From: Caldicellulosiruptor kronotskyensis 2002
Lineage (GTDB): Bacteria > Bacillota > Thermoanaerobacteria > Caldicellulosiruptorales > Caldicellulosiruptoraceae
Assembly: GCF_000166775.1 (NCBI RefSeq)
Contig: NC_014720.1
Span: forward strand, 1,017,501 to 1,081,500
DNA: 64,000 bases
Reading direction: 5' to 3'
Shown here piece after piece: positions 18,670 to 29,042 of the stretch (position 1 is its first letter; the number at the start of each line of letters is the position of its first letter). A model generated the notes under the pieces. The model made no database searches. It saw nothing but the letters and a program-made list of their open reading frames with translations, and was not told the origin of the DNA. The translations under genes and the position numbers were made by a program.

Positions 18670-21201
18670 ATGTTAACTAATAAAAAGCTTAGGGAGTATG
18701 TATATTTTGTATCGATTATTTTTTTCATGACTATTATATTGTTAAATGGACAGATAAATGTGAGCAAAAGTAATTTAGCATTGGCGGCAACAGGAAGTCA
18801 AATTGAGAAGTTAAATAGAGGATTAATTGCAATAAAGGTAACCAACGGAGTATTTTTGAGTTGGAGAATGTTTGGTTCAGATCTAGCGAATATAGGGTTT
18901 AATATTTACAGAAATGGAGTTAAGATAACTAATACGCCGATTCAGAACAGCACAAACTATGTTGATACTGCTGGGACAGCTGCTTCGAAGTATTATGTAA
19001 AAGCAGTGATAAATGGTGTAGAGGTAGAGCAATCTGAAGAAGTAAGTGTGCTTAGTAGCAATTATATAGAAATAAGATTAAATAAACCAGCAAATTCTCC
19101 ACTCGGTGCTTCATATTCGCCAAATGATGCAAGTGTCGGCGATTTAGATGGTGATGGGGAATATGAGATTGTTCTGAAATGGGATCCAAGTGATTCAAAG
19201 GATAACTCACAATCTGGATACACAAGCAATGTGTATTTAGACGCTTACAAATTAAATGGCAAGTTCTTATGGAGAATTGATTTGGGTAGGAATATAAGAG
19301 CAGGAGCACATTATACACAATTTATAGTATATGATTTAGATGGTGACGGAAAAGCTGAAGTTGCATGTAAAACAGCTGATGGAACAATAGATGGACAAGG
19401 GAATGTGATAGGTGATCCAAATGCTGATTGGAGGAATTCCTCTGGTTATATTTTATCAGGGCCTGAATATTTGACTATATTTGAAGGTGCGACAGGACGA
19501 GCAATAAAGACGGTTAATTATATTCCGCCACGTGGGAATGTTTCATCATGGGGTGATTCTTATGGAAACAGGGTTGACAGGTTTTTAGCAGCAGTAGCTT
19601 ATTTGGATGGGAATAGACCTAGCCTAATTATGTGCCGAGGATATTACACAAAAACATATATAGTTGCTTGGAATTGGCGAAATGGTGAGTTAACGAAGTT
19701 ATGGCAATTTGACACAGGAGAGATTAGAGATGGATATAGAGATGATTACGAAGGACAAGGAAATCACAATTTGAGTGTGGCTGATGTTGACAATGATGGT
19801 AAGGATGAGATAATATATGGTGCTATGGTAGTAGATGATAATGGAGCACCATTATATTCAACTAAATTAGGTCATGGTGATGCAATGCATGTGACAGATA
19901 TTGATCCAGACAGGCCAGGATTAGAAGTTTGGCAGTGTCATGAAGGAAGTACAGGAGCGAGTTTAAGGGATGCACGAACTGGACAGATATTAGTGAGAGT
20001 TTTAACATCTGGAGATTGTGGACGTGCTTTGACGGCAGATATTAACCCGCGATATAGAGGATTAGAAATGTGGGCGGCAGGTGGGATAAGTGTTAGAGAT
20101 TGTAGAGGTAATGTAATCAGTAATGCGACACCACCAATTAATTTTGCAATATGGTGGGATGGAGATTTAGGTAGAGAATTGTTGGATAATATATATATTT
20201 ATAAATGGGATTATAACAATAATAGGAGTAATACTATATTTACAGCAAGTGGATGTTCATCAAACAATGGCACAAAAGCAACACCTTGCTTGTGTGCAGA
20301 TATACTTGGGGATTGGCGAGAAGAGGTTATATTTAGGACTAGTGATAACAATGCAATCAGGATATATACAACCACCACATTGACAGATTATAAGATACCT
20401 ACGCTTATGCATAACAGGCAATATAGGGTGTCTATAGCATGGCAGAACGTTGCATATAATCAACCACCTCACGTAAGTTTTTATTTAGGGTATGAGACTA
20501 ATGTGAATAACATATATCAATATTTTGAAGGTTATGGGCAACAACCAATTGCTACACCGTCGCTAACCCCGATGAAAACACCAACGCCTACATCAACTCC
20601 ATTGCCAACATCAACTGCAACATCTACGCCAATTCCAACAGCAACACCAACTCCAACCCCGACACCAAGACCAACGTCAACACCAACACCGACCCCAACT
20701 GCTACCCCAACACCGACGCCGAGCAGCACACCTGTAGCAGGTGGGCAGATAAAGGTATTGTATGCAAACAAGGAGACAAATAGCACAACTAATACGATAA
20801 GGCCATGGTTGAAGGTAGTGAACACTGGAAGCAGCAGCATAGATTTGAGCAGAGTAACGATAAGGTACTGGTACACGGTAGATGGAGAGAGGGCACAGAG
20901 TGCGATATCAGACTGGGCCCAGATAGGAGCAAGCAATGTGACATTCAAGTTTGTGAAGCTGAGCAGTAGCGTAAGTGGAGCGGACTATTATTTAGAGATA
21001 GGATTTAAGAGTGGAGCTGGGCAGTTGCAGGCTGGTAAAGACACAGGGGAGATACAGATAAGGTTTAACAAGAGTGATTGGAGCAATTACAATCAGGGGA
21101 ATGACTGGTCATGGATGCAGAGCATGACGAATTATGGAGAGAATACGAAGGTAACTGCGTATATAGATGGAGTATTGGTATGGGGGCAAGCACCAAAATA
21201 A
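18670..21201 (+). CDS. PL11 rhamnogalacturonan lyase with C-terminal CBM3
   Basis: An 843-residue secreted enzyme behind a TTGGAGGGG site. A signal peptide ends near residue 40. The PL11 catalytic region (about 45-625) shows the eight-bladed propeller features of YesW/YesX-type lyases, with repeated calcium-binding Asp motifs ([54 protein letters not shown]). It cleaves the rhamnose-galacturonate backbone of rhamnogalacturonan I. A long Pro/Thr linker (about 630-688) leads to a CBM3 (about 689-843) nearly identical in DNA to those in the two cellulases, except for ERAQ in place of DKAQ. The CBM3 would tether pectin removal to cellulose surfaces. Confidence 0.93.
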   Translation: MLTNKKLREYVYFVSIIFFMTIILLNGQINVSKSNLALAATGSQIEKLNRGLIAIKVTNGVFLSWRMFGSDLANIGFNIYRNGVKITNTPIQNSTNYVDTAGTAASKYYVKAVINGVEVEQSEEVSVLSSNYIEIRLNKPANSPLGASYSPNDASVGDLDGDGEYEIVLKWDPSDSKDNSQSGYTSNVYLDAYKLNGKFLWRIDLGRNIRAGAHYTQFIVYDLDGDGKAEVACKTADGTIDGQGNVIGDPNADWRNSSGYILSGPEYLTIFEGATGRAIKTVNYIPPRGNVSSWGDSYGNRVDRFLAAVAYLDGNRPSLIMCRGYYTKTYIVAWNWRNGELTKLWQFDTGEIRDGYRDDYEGQGNHNLSVADVDNDGKDEIIYGAMVVDDNGAPLYSTKLGHGDAMHVTDIDPDRPGLEVWQCHEGSTGASLRDARTGQILVRVLTSGDCGRALTADINPRYRGLEMWAAGGISVRDCRGNVISNATPPINFAIWWDGDLGRELLDNIYIYKWDYNNNRSNTIFTASGCSSNNGTKATPCLCADILGDWREEVIFRTSDNNAIRIYTTTTLTDYKIPTLMHNRQYRVSIAWQNVAYNQPPHVSFYLGYETNVNNIYQYFEGYGQQPIATPSLTPMKTPTPTSTPLPTSTATSTPIPTATPTPTPTPRPTSTPTPTPTATPTPTPSSTPVAGGQIKVLYANKETNSTTNTIRPWLKVVNTGSSSIDLSRVTIRYWYTVDGERAQSAISDWAQIGASNVTFKFVKLSSSVSGADYYLEIGFKSGAGQLQAGKDTGEIQIRFNKSDWSNYNQGNDWSWMQSMTNYGENTKVTAYIDGVLVWGQAPK

Positions 21202-21343
21202 TAGGTTTATAGAAAATTACTTAATGGCAAAAACTGATAATTGGAAATTAAAAAGACTGTAAGTAATTTTGTGTAAAGTATAAGGACCTCCTTCTTGGTA
21301 AGAATCAGAAAATAAACAAAAATATCCAAGGGGAGGTCTTTTT

Positions 21344-22371
21344 ATGGAAAAAGGTTTTAACAAAGAACAATTGCTTGAGTTCATAAGGAAAAATAACATC
21401 CAGAGTGTAAATGACATTTATGAAAGCTTGAAGGACCTATTTTAAGATGTGCTGCAAAGTTTTTTAGAAGCAGAGATTGAAGACAAAATCATAGCCCTGT
21501 ATTTCTGCAGGAATGACAACACGAGACATTCATGAGCAAATTAAAGATATTTATGGTATCGAAATATCTGCTGAAATGGTAAGCAAAATCACAGAAAAGA
21601 TTATTCCTGAGATAAGAGAATGGCAAAATAGACCATTGGAAAAGATATATCCGTTTATTTTCATGGATGCGATTCATTACAAGATAAAAGATGAAGGTAA
21701 GATTGTAAACAAAACTGCTTACGTTGTTTTAGGAATTAACATTGAAGGATACAAGGATGTTTTAGGGATATGGATAGGAGAAAGTGAAAGTTCTAAATTC
21801 TAGCTTGGTTTTTAAACGACTTAAAGACAAGAGGTGTAGAAGAAGTATTACTGTTTTGTGTTGATGGATTAACAGGATTAAAAGAAGCAATAAAAGCAGT
21901 ATTTCCAAAGAGTGATATTCAAAGATGCATTATTCACCACCACTTGAGAAATTCCTTTAAGTATGTTTCATACAAGCATATAAAAGAGTTTTTGAGGGAT
22001 TTTAAGAATGTATATCAAGCAGTCAATGAAGAAGAGACGTTTGAAAATTTTTGTCAATTAAAAGAGAAATGGGGGAAACAGTATCCTTATGCGTTTAGGA
22101 GCTGGGAAAACAACTGGGAGCTACTAACATCGTTTTTTAAGTTTCCCCCAGAGATAAGAAAGATAATTTATACCACAAACATCATAGAAGGAATTCACAG
22201 ACAGTTTAGGAAAGTGACAAAGACAAAATCAGTATTTCCAAACGATACAGCGTTAGAGAAAATGCTTTATCTTGCAAAAAAATGTTGTAAGAAAGTGGAC
22301 ACAGAGGTACAGAAATTAGGATGTAATATTAAATCAGCTTTTGATAATGTATCCTGAGCGTTTGAGAGAGT
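21344..22371 (+). pseudogene. IS256-family transposase remnant (Mutator-type DDE)
   Basis: Fragments in several frames together read as an IS256 transposase: MEKGFNKEQLLEF at the start, MTTRDIHEQIKDIYGIEIS, FPKSDIQRCIIHH, TTNIIEGIHRQFRKVTK and YPERLREYIK at the end. The lesions include an in-frame AAA to TAA stop (21443), an internal deletion joining two IEDK-like regions near 21480, a one-base insertion near 21505, a TGG to TAG stop near 21801, and later frameshifts. It cannot make a full transposase and is an old, immobile copy. The nonsense and deletion pattern suggests true decay rather than sequencing error. Confidence 0.85.
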
Positions 22372-22402
22372 ATATAAAGTAGATAGCAATCACCAGTTCG
22401 CA

Positions 22403-22434
22403 TTTTAAACTGCTTCCATGGAAGCAGTTTAAAA
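22403..22434. repeat. 32-bp perfect palindrome
   Basis: TTTTAAACTGCTTCCATGGAAGCAGTTTAAAA read outward from 22418/22419 is perfectly self-complementary, with no spacer. It lies just after the dead IS256 transposase and inside the element's right end. It may be the element's terminator or a separate insertion. The rest of 22435-22878 shows no gene I can support. Confidence 0.7.
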
Positions 22435-22878
22435 CAATAAATCAAAAACAGAGTATCATAACCCAGTATTAAATTTTGTCCATGATTTTAAAAATTTATG
22501 CATAAAGATTTTTAAAATGGTAATACTAAAAAATAGAAAGTAGAAAAGTTTTTATCCTGAATGATCTCTTACCAAGAAGGTTGGTCTAATTTAAATACAC
22601 AAGATTATTTACAGACCCTATCTAAAATTGCATTTGCTATTGTCGCTCCACAAAATATCTCTCCCCATTCTGAGAATACAACATTAGTTGTTATTATTGT
22701 ACTGCTCTTCTCATATCTGTTTGATATCAGCTGGAAAAATAAATTCGCTCAATCATTGTCTATTGGCAAATAACCTATCTTAATCTATTTAAGTTGTTGG
22801 ATAAATAATTATGCCATTAATGTTATTATATAGAACTACAAATTATTCCACGTGTATTTAAAAGAAAATTTACAGTTT

Positions 22879-23465
22879 TCAATTTTTTGAATATAGACCT
22901 CTATCAAATAAGTAATCATTATTCCCCTCTACATGCCTCTTATATGTTCTAAAACCTCTTAACCTTACTTGTTCTAAATTGTATTCTCCTTTTAACTTCC
23001 CAAATAATCTTTCAATTTTTGTCCTTTGCTTATATAACCTTTGTCCTTCCTCACTTATTAAAAATTCCATATTTTTTACCCTCAAAATATTTTTTACATT
23101 ACTAAAATCCTTACTATTTCTCTTATTTACCGCCGCTACAAACTTTATCTCAAGTCTATCTGCCACCTCAAACCACTTCGCACAATCATAACCTGCATCT
23201 GCTAATATCACATCAAGCCAAATATCTTAGATCAATATAAAAGTTCTACTACTTTACTGTCAGGGATATTTGCACGTGTCAACCACCATCTTGTTTTTGA
23301 CTTTGTAAACAAACAAGCTATTATATGGCTTAGCTTAAATTTCTTCGATCTTCCTTTTCTGCTACTTTTTATCTTAAATCCCAAGACTTTTATTGCTTTT
23401 TCGTTTGTCATAAAGACTTTTAAAAATTTTTGTTTTTTTGTTTTAATAAAATTAGACGTTGCCAT
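22879..23465 (-). pseudogene. IS4/IS5-superfamily DDE transposase remnant
   Basis: Two pieces on the minus strand lie in different frames. The N-terminal piece (23232-23465) begins MATSNFIKTKKQKFLKVF and ends near IPDSKVVELLY. The C-terminal piece (22879-23211) begins with a DDE-type ILADAGYD motif and carries RTKIERLFGKLKGEYNLEQ, where the catalytic Glu is expected. The middle is missing, removing the first catalytic Asp, so this is a deletion derivative. The exact IS family is unresolved. Confidence 0.75.
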
Positions 23466-23525
23466 CCTCCTTGGTTAGGTGTTTTTTGTTTTCTCTTACT
23501 ATAATTTTACTTCAAGGAGGATGGC
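23461..23525 (-). repeat. 12-bp inverted repeat enclosing the transposase start region
   Basis: GCCATCCTCCTT (23461-23472) and AAGGAGGATGGC (23514-23525) are exact complements 41 nt apart. The gene-proximal arm contains the Shine-Dalgarno and ATG of the transposase. Between the arms, on the minus strand, lies a TATAGT -10-like box. This layout could mask the ribosome site in transcripts that enter from outside. Confidence 0.6.
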
Positions 23526-23686
23526 TTTTTATATATCTATTCATTGCCTTTTTTTTGTTAATTAATTTTATTCAACAAGCTAATCTATTATTAAAACTTA
23601 ATATTTTGAAAAATGTTTAAGCCTTTATTCTATGTGGAATAGAGTATTTACTTCCCTTGTAGTAAATCAAAGAGTCCTTTTGGACT

Positions 23687-24520
23687 TTAACTGACTTGTA
23701 GGAATTTAGATAACTGTCTATTAACCTTTTGTATGGCAAGGGTTGTAAATACTCTTTTTCTATCCTCTTCTGTTTCAAATTCACCCTGATATGGCAGTAT
23801 CCAATCTATAAACTTGTTTACTGCTTCAACTTTTCCTTTTGTGTACGAATATCTTGTTTTGCACAGTTTCACTTTAAACCCAAAGTCTTTTGCAAAATTT
23901 TTAAATATTGAATTTACTTTAATTTTCTCACCTATTATATCAACAACTGCTGCTGCATTGTCAAATAAAATCTCTTTCGGTACTCCTATATCCTTGAATA
24001 TTTTTATTAGAGTTTTTATTAATTCTTCTTGAGTTTTTGTCCTGTTTATCTCAGAGAAGCAATATCTTGAATAACCTAATTTAAAATCAAGAACATTAAT
24101 GATAAGCTCCTCTCCATTTCTTGAGACAAGCTTTATATTCTCTTTCCAATCAACTTGCGCTTGCTCACCTGGATCTGTCTCAATTCTTGGGTGACCTTTT
24201 ATTTTCTTCTCTGGCTTTAATCCTTTTTTCTTAACATACTTATTGAAGTTTGAGTATGTTCCTATTGTCTCATCTTTTGATTTTAAATACTCATAAACAC
24301 CTTTGACTGTAACTCCTTTGATGGAAAGCTTTAGTTTTATCTCGTCATAGTATTTATCCAATTTACTTGGTTTATTTCTGCTCTTAGGTTTTCCTTCATA
24401 ACCCTCATAATATTTTTTAACTGTTCTTTTATCCATCCCATATATTCTTGCAAGTTCTGAAAAGTTAGGTTTCATTTTCATCGCCCTTATCATGTTTAAA
24501 TGTGCTGTTAAGTTCTGCAT
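23687..24520 (-). pseudogene. Truncated IS21-family transposase IstA
   Basis: 277 residues. The N-terminal helix-turn-helix reads FSELARIYGMDKRTVKKYYEG, then an rve-type integrase core shows DDE-like positions (QAQVDWKE, ILFDNAAA, KGKVEAVNKF). Normal IstA is about 400-500 residues; this one stops early with an unrelated-looking tail, and no IstB ATPase gene follows. It is therefore probably a 3'-truncated, inactive copy. GGAGGG lies just before ATG 24520. TGTACA repeats near 24561-24575 may mark an element end. Confidence 0.8.
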
Positions 24521-24695
24521 TTGATATCCCTCCTCACTATGAGAAAGGATATCATATCAATGTACAATTTTGTACATCATTATATTTCTACTTTCAATAG
24601 AATTTTAATTTATCATTGAAAATAATATCTTGTATTCTACTTTACAAAGAAATGTTGCATTTTTAAAATACTTCTGCTCAAACAATAGAGTTGAT

Positions 24696-27600
24696 CTAAC
24701 TTATCAAAAACTTTTTAAATGAAGTTATTTCAGTCTTGAAACTGCACTCCTCATCAATTAATTTACTCCATTTTTCTGACATTTCAAAATAATACTTTGC
24801 TTGATCTTTTTGATAAATTTTTAGATAAGTTTTTGCTAAGAGAAAATAGCACTTTGCAACTTCTAAGGCAGAACCACTTGCTTCACTAAGTTTTACTGCA
24901 TTTTTGAAGCATTCTATTGCTTCACTGTACTTTTCAGCAACAGAAAGTATCTCCCCTTTCTTTCTTATGCATTCAATTTGCCTAAATATGTTTTTTTCTG
25001 CAAACTTTAATGAAATATCAATTTCTTTCTCTGCATCCCAAAAATTGTTTATCAACAAAAAAAACTCTGCCTTAGTTAGATGATATTCATAAGATATATC
25101 TATGTCCTTTAAATTTTCAATAAAACTTGTTGCTTTATTAAGAAATTCGTCAGCAGCTTGCCAATTTTTCATAAGGATCAAAATTTTTGCAAGATTTATT
25201 AAACTCAAAGCTTTTTCGGCAGTAAACATTTTTGTTTCGCTGATATTTAGAGATGCTAAAAACAATTCATAGCTATGTATTAATAAACCTTTTTCAATGT
25301 AGATTTCGCCTATATTAAGTAAGCAAACACATTCTTCATAAGAAAAATTCCATTTTTTAGCATTTTCATAAGCTTGGTTTAGATATTCGTATGCTTTTCC
25401 AAAAAATCCCTTCTTTGCATGAATTACGCCTAAATTTATCAAAATATGAATTTGTGTATGTCTATCGGAAATTTTTTTGCTTTCTTCTAAGGCTGATGTT
25501 AAATTTTGTATTGCGCTATTAATTTGACCAGTTTGAAAATAAAGAATACCAAGATTACTGGTAAGTTTGACACGTAAAGCAATATTATTAGTTTTAATTG
25601 CGGCAGATTTAGCTTTTTGTAAGTAATTTATTGCCTTATTAATATCTCCATAGTTTCTATAAAATGTATATGCAACTAAATTATAGATTTTCACAAGGTT
25701 CTCAATCTCATTATCTTGTATTATTATAGTTTCTACTTCTTTCAAAATTTGGTCAATATCTGAAGCCCCAGTATAACTTTGAAATAGACTCTTAAGGTAG
25801 GCTAATTTTGAATATAAGGTACTATTCCTATCAATATTTTTTTCAAGCCCTATTAATATTTCCTTCGCATTAGTAAAGTCAGCAGTAAGGATGAGACATT
25901 CACATATTTCACATTTTATAAATAGACTTTTTTCGGCATCTAATATACTGTCTAAGATATTTAAGTACTTAAGAGCTTCAACATAGTTACCCATTTGTTT
26001 TTCTAAACTTGATAATTCTTCAAGTGCTCTTGTATATAGATTGTTTTTTTGCTGATTGTAATTTTCTAACATTTCAATTGCAATTTTAAAGTATTTTACT
26101 GCGTACTTGTACAAAAGCTGCTTTTTATAATAATTTGCAAGCAATATACAATATTTGGAAGAATTTATTATATCGTTCGATTCACGGTAATGATAAATCA
26201 AAAGCTCATAATAATAACTAATATTTTCTCTCAATAATTTTTCAATAGATTTGGCAATTTTAAGATGAAAATTTATTTTAGTACTTTTTGGTATTGACCT
26301 AAGGACTGTTTCAAAAATAATATTATTTACAAATTCAAAGATTTTGTCTGCTGTTGAAGATTGATAAGTTATGTCAACAAATTTGATAAAATTACTTTTT
26401 GTAAGGGTTAAGATGATATCATTTTCAGATTTTGAAGGTTTTAGAACATTTAATACTATACGCAAATTAAATCTTTGTCCAAAAACAGCTGCTATTTTCA
26501 AAAATTGTATTAATTCCTTATCGAGTTGAGAAAGTCTGTGTTCAACAATTTTACGAAATATTTCTGAAACATTTATATTAGTGTTTTGAAGAAACAGCTT
26601 ATTGTTCTGAATGCACAACTGATGATTCAAATAAAGCCATCTACAAACCTCTTGAAGGTAAGAAATTTTTCCTTCTGATATGTCCACCATTAGCTGAGTA
26701 AATTTTTCATCAACAGTATTAACATTAAAGAAAGATTTCAGAAACTCCTCTGTTTCCTGAAGTGATAATTTCTGCACATAGATGGTTTTTCCGACATTAA
26801 GGTGGATACTTTCATTTTCTGAAGTTATTATAAAGATTACTTTATCACAATACAAATTTGTCTTTAAATATTCCAGGATTTGAATTGATTCAATGTCAGC
26901 ATAATGGATATCATCTATTAAAAAAATAGAAAAATTTGAGCTCAAAAAAGCATCAAAAAATAGAAGTACATTTTGCCGAATTTCAAATTCCAAATCTTCT
27001 TGGGTCATGGATGAAACAATATTTCTAAAATCATCCTCGATATCTAATTGCAGAATGATAGAAAGAAAATTGAAACAAGTTTCTTTTTTTTCTAAGTCAT
27101 CTTTAAATAAAAAGTCAAGAAAAGAGATTAATCGATGTTGCTTTATGGTTTGCACATCGTCTACACTTACATTTAATACTTTACATATTATTTGCGAAAT
27201 TAACAAGTAAGGACGCGAATAATTATTAAAACTGCATCTAATGTAATACGTTTTTATATTGTTTGCAACTAAATGATTTGTTAATTTTTCTAAAATAGAA
27301 GTTTTTCCAACACCATTTGGCCCCAATAAAAGAATGCTATTTGTATCTTTTGATGCGATGATATTAAATAGTTTTGATAAATAGCTATCTTGGATACGAG
27401 AAATTACATCAAATGTTGTAGCTTCATTAATAATTTCTAAAGGTATATAACACCTTATGGGATTGCTTTTATTTTTAACATAAATTTCTTTTGCCTCTGA
27501 ATATAGGAATAAATCAAAAGTCTCCCTATAAATACTCTCTGATACATAAATAGTATTCTCAGGCGCTACTGCTTGTAATCTTTGAGCAACATTAACGACG

Positions 27601-28157
27601 TCACCAATAACAGTATAATCCTTTTCATAATATCCTCCGACTTTGCCAATTGCAACTATACCATAATTTATGCCGATACTCATTGATATTTTTAAATTTT
27701 TTTGTACTGAAAACTCGTTACAGAGCTTCAACATTTCAAGAGCACACAACACAGCACGCTTTGGGTCATCCAAGTGAGAATTTTTTGCACCGAATAGTAT
27801 CATAACACAATCTCCAATGAATTTATCTATGGTACCTTCATAGTAGTAAACAGGCTTTAAAATATATTCAAAAAATTCATTGATTATATTATTAACCTCA
27901 TCAGGGCTTATTTTTTCGGAAAGCTTAGTAAACCCTGATATATCTGCAAATAGCACGGCTACTTTTTTAAGTTCGTCAGCAGATTGTTGATTAGCTTCAC
28001 CTTGTCTTACAAATTCCCCACAATTAGGGCAGAAATTAATGTAGGTAGGTAATAATGAATTGCAAGATGGACACACACCCTTAAATTTCATTCCGCAGAA
28101 AATACATTTTTCAGCATTAGGAGATTGAATTTTATTGCCACAGTTAAAACAAATCAT
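24696..28157 (-). CDS. Zinc ribbon-class III adenylate cyclase-AAA ATPase-TPR signalling protein
   Basis: 1153 residues. Four CxxC pairs at the N terminus (CFNCG, CIFCG, CPSCN, CPNCG) form double zinc ribbons. Residues about 60-245 are a class III nucleotide cyclase with both metal aspartates (VLFADISGFT and KFIGDCVMILFG), the Lys and Thr expected for ATP (KFIGD and YTVIGD), and the Asn/Arg pair (VNVAQRL), so it looks active. An AAA/NB-ARC-like ATPase follows, with Walker A LLGPNGVGKTS (about 275) and Walker B IFLIDDIHYAD (about 417). The C-terminal half is about ten TPR-like repeats. Such proteins couple a protein-binding signal to cyclic nucleotide production. The ligand is unknown. It faces the riboswitch and shares the intergenic region 28158-28295 with it. 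Confidence 0.85.
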   Translation of the reverse strand: MICFNCGNKIQSPNAEKCIFCGMKFKGVCPSCNSLLPTYINFCPNCGEFVRQGEANQQSADELKKVAVLFADISGFTKLSEKISPDEVNNIINEFFEYILKPVYYYEGTIDKFIGDCVMILFGAKNSHLDDPKRAVLCALEMLKLCNEFSVQKNLKISMSIGINYGIVAIGKVGGYYEKDYTVIGDVVNVAQRLQAVAPENTIYVSESIYRETFDLFLYSEAKEIYVKNKSNPIRCYIPLEIINEATTFDVISRIQDSYLSKLFNIIASKDTNSILLLGPNGVGKTSILEKLTNHLVANNIKTYYIRCSFNNYSRPYLLISQIICKVLNVSVDDVQTIKQHRLISFLDFLFKDDLEKKETCFNFLSIILQLDIEDDFRNIVSSMTQEDLEFEIRQNVLLFFDAFLSSNFSIFLIDDIHYADIESIQILEYLKTNLYCDKVIFIITSENESIHLNVGKTIYVQKLSLQETEEFLKSFFNVNTVDEKFTQLMVDISEGKISYLQEVCRWLYLNHQLCIQNNKLFLQNTNINVSEIFRKIVEHRLSQLDKELIQFLKIAAVFGQRFNLRIVLNVLKPSKSENDIILTLTKSNFIKFVDITYQSSTADKIFEFVNNIIFETVLRSIPKSTKINFHLKIAKSIEKLLRENISYYYELLIYHYRESNDIINSSKYCILLANYYKKQLLYKYAVKYFKIAIEMLENYNQQKNNLYTRALEELSSLEKQMGNYVEALKYLNILDSILDAEKSLFIKCEICECLILTADFTNAKEILIGLEKNIDRNSTLYSKLAYLKSLFQSYTGASDIDQILKEVETIIIQDNEIENLVKIYNLVAYTFYRNYGDINKAINYLQKAKSAAIKTNNIALRVKLTSNLGILYFQTGQINSAIQNLTSALEESKKISDRHTQIHILINLGVIHAKKGFFGKAYEYLNQAYENAKKWNFSYEECVCLLNIGEIYIEKGLLIHSYELFLASLNISETKMFTAEKALSLINLAKILILMKNWQAADEFLNKATSFIENLKDIDISYEYHLTKAEFFLLINNFWDAEKEIDISLKFAEKNIFRQIECIRKKGEILSVAEKYSEAIECFKNAVKLSEASGSALEVAKCYFLLAKTYLKIYQKDQAKYYFEMSEKWSKLIDEECSFKTEITSFKKFLIS

Positions 28158-28194
28158 AGTTTTTCACAACCTAAAAATTTTTTTTAAAAAGCTA

Positions 28195-28222
28195 TTGAAA
28201 ATTTAAAAATTTATGCGATAAT
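28195..28222 (+). promoter_or_regulatory. Promoter candidate for the riboswitch transcript
   Basis: TTGAAA (28195-28200), a 16-bp spacer and GATAAT (28217-28222). The start point would be near 28230, about 65 nt before the riboswitch. The AT-rich setting makes this tentative. Confidence 0.4.
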
Positions 28223-28295
28223 ATAATTAGAGAAATACATAAAAATTATACACAAAGAATGCTAATTTGAACAGAGCTTTTAAAAATAAGTGAAG

Positions 28296-28404
28296 CATAT
28301 GTCGATAAAGGCAAACCTGTCGAAAGGCAGGGGCGCAAAGCCATGGGTCTGTCGGAAAAGGGTTTTTACCTTTTCCTATGATTGCCAGGCTGCCGAAACA
28401 TATG
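28296..28404 (+). ncRNA. Cyclic di-GMP-I (GEMM) riboswitch aptamer
   Basis: The P1 stem is CATATGT (28296-28302) with ACATATG (28398-28404). Inside is the conserved GEMM core: AAAGGCAAACC, a C-GAAA-G capped hairpin, GGGCGCAAAGCC, a variable hairpin (AAAAGG/CCTTTT) and GCCAGGCTGCCGA. These match the c-di-GMP-I class. An intrinsic terminator follows at 28451, so control is probably by transcription attenuation of the secreted protein gene at 28538. Whether c-di-GMP turns it on or off cannot be read with certainty. Confidence 0.93.
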
Positions 28405-28450
28405 TCCAAGGGTAAAGGGAGTAAAAAAGAGTATTTCCCTTTGGTAGAGA

Positions 28451-28480
28451 GGCACCTGGCAGTAAAGGCAGGTGCCTTTT
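28451..28480 (+). terminator. Riboswitch expression-platform terminator
   Basis: GGCACCTG (28451-28458) pairs with CAGGTGCC (28469-28476), followed by TTTT. A second hairpin between aptamer and terminator (28414-28420 with 28436-28442) may take part in switching. The gene starts 58 nt after the T-run. Confidence 0.85.
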
Positions 28481-28537
28481 GATATATTAAAATGAGCAAG
28501 ATTTTGCTTGCTCAACTTAAAGGAGGTGTAAAAAGTT

Positions 28538-28957
28538 ATGAAGCATCATGTTTTAAAGAAATGGTCAATTGCTATACTTTTGGTAATTATTTTATCATTA
28601 GGTTTGAGTAGCATTGCTTTTGCACAAGATGAAACTCCTATTCAATTTAGTGGTAGTTTTACTGTAACAAATGAAGGAGGAAAATTCCAGGTAGGCTTTG
28701 TAGAAATTGATTTTAAGAAAGACTCGCTACCTGATGGAATAGATGCAATTACCTTTTATGCACAGATATATGCTGAAAATGGAATTGTGTACATTGAATT
28801 TTCACCAGATGCTAAGTTCAAAAAAGATGTGCACCTAAGATGTGAAGGATATAAAGGGTACATCTATGATAGGTCTGCGGGGAAGAATATTTATGTCAAA
28901 CTTAAAAAACAACAGCTAAAAACAGATCATTTTTCAAGGTTTGTATGGTCATTCTAA
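28538..28957 (+). CDS. Small secreted protein under c-di-GMP riboswitch control
   Basis: 139 residues. AGGAGGTG lies 9 nt before ATG 28538. A clear signal peptide (about 1-30, cleavage after SSIAFA) precedes a beta-rich domain of about 108 residues with no catalytic motif that I recognise. There is one cysteine. The C terminus (DHFSRFVWSF) resembles the HFSR(Y/F) ending common in small secreted or surface-attached Firmicute domains. Control by c-di-GMP suggests a part in attachment, matrix or surface behaviour. It is the only gene between the riboswitch and the terminator at 29008, so it is monocistronic. Confidence 0.8.
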   Translation: MKHHVLKKWSIAILLVIILSLGLSSIAFAQDETPIQFSGSFTVTNEGGKFQVGFVEIDFKKDSLPDGIDAITFYAQIYAENGIVYIEFSPDAKFKKDVHLRCEGYKGYIYDRSAGKNIYVKLKKQQLKTDHFSRFVWSF

Positions 28958-29007
28958 GATAATCCCTCTATCCTCATAACCCCTCGAACTCCTTTATATA
29001 TTTTGAA

Positions 29008-29042
29008 CGACCCTCATAATTAATATGAGGGTCGACTTTTTT
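29008..29042. terminator. Bidirectional terminator containing the stop codon of the GGDEF gene
   Basis: An 11-bp perfect stem (29008-29018 with 29024-29034) and a 5-nt loop, followed by a T-run on the plus strand. It ends the secreted protein transcript. On the minus strand the stem encodes the last residues of the diguanylate cyclase, whose TAA begins in the loop. Confidence 0.85.

Larger units (their letters stand above)
21285..22587 (+). mobile_element. Decayed IS256-family element
   Basis: Imperfect terminal inverted repeats are visible: GACCTCCTTCTTGGTAAGA at the left (21285-21303) and CTTACCAAGAAGGTTGGTCT at the right (22568-22587), sharing CCTTCTTGGTAAG. A transposase remnant lies between them. 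No clear target duplication can be seen. The stretch 22372-22566 after the remnant holds only a 32-bp palindrome and AT-rich DNA. Confidence 0.75.

Noticed and set aside
22561-22773. Possible 70-residue protein with a hydrophobic stretch
   Set aside because: It begins inside the IS256 right inverted repeat, has no ribosome site and resembles no family; treated as chance in decayed DNA.
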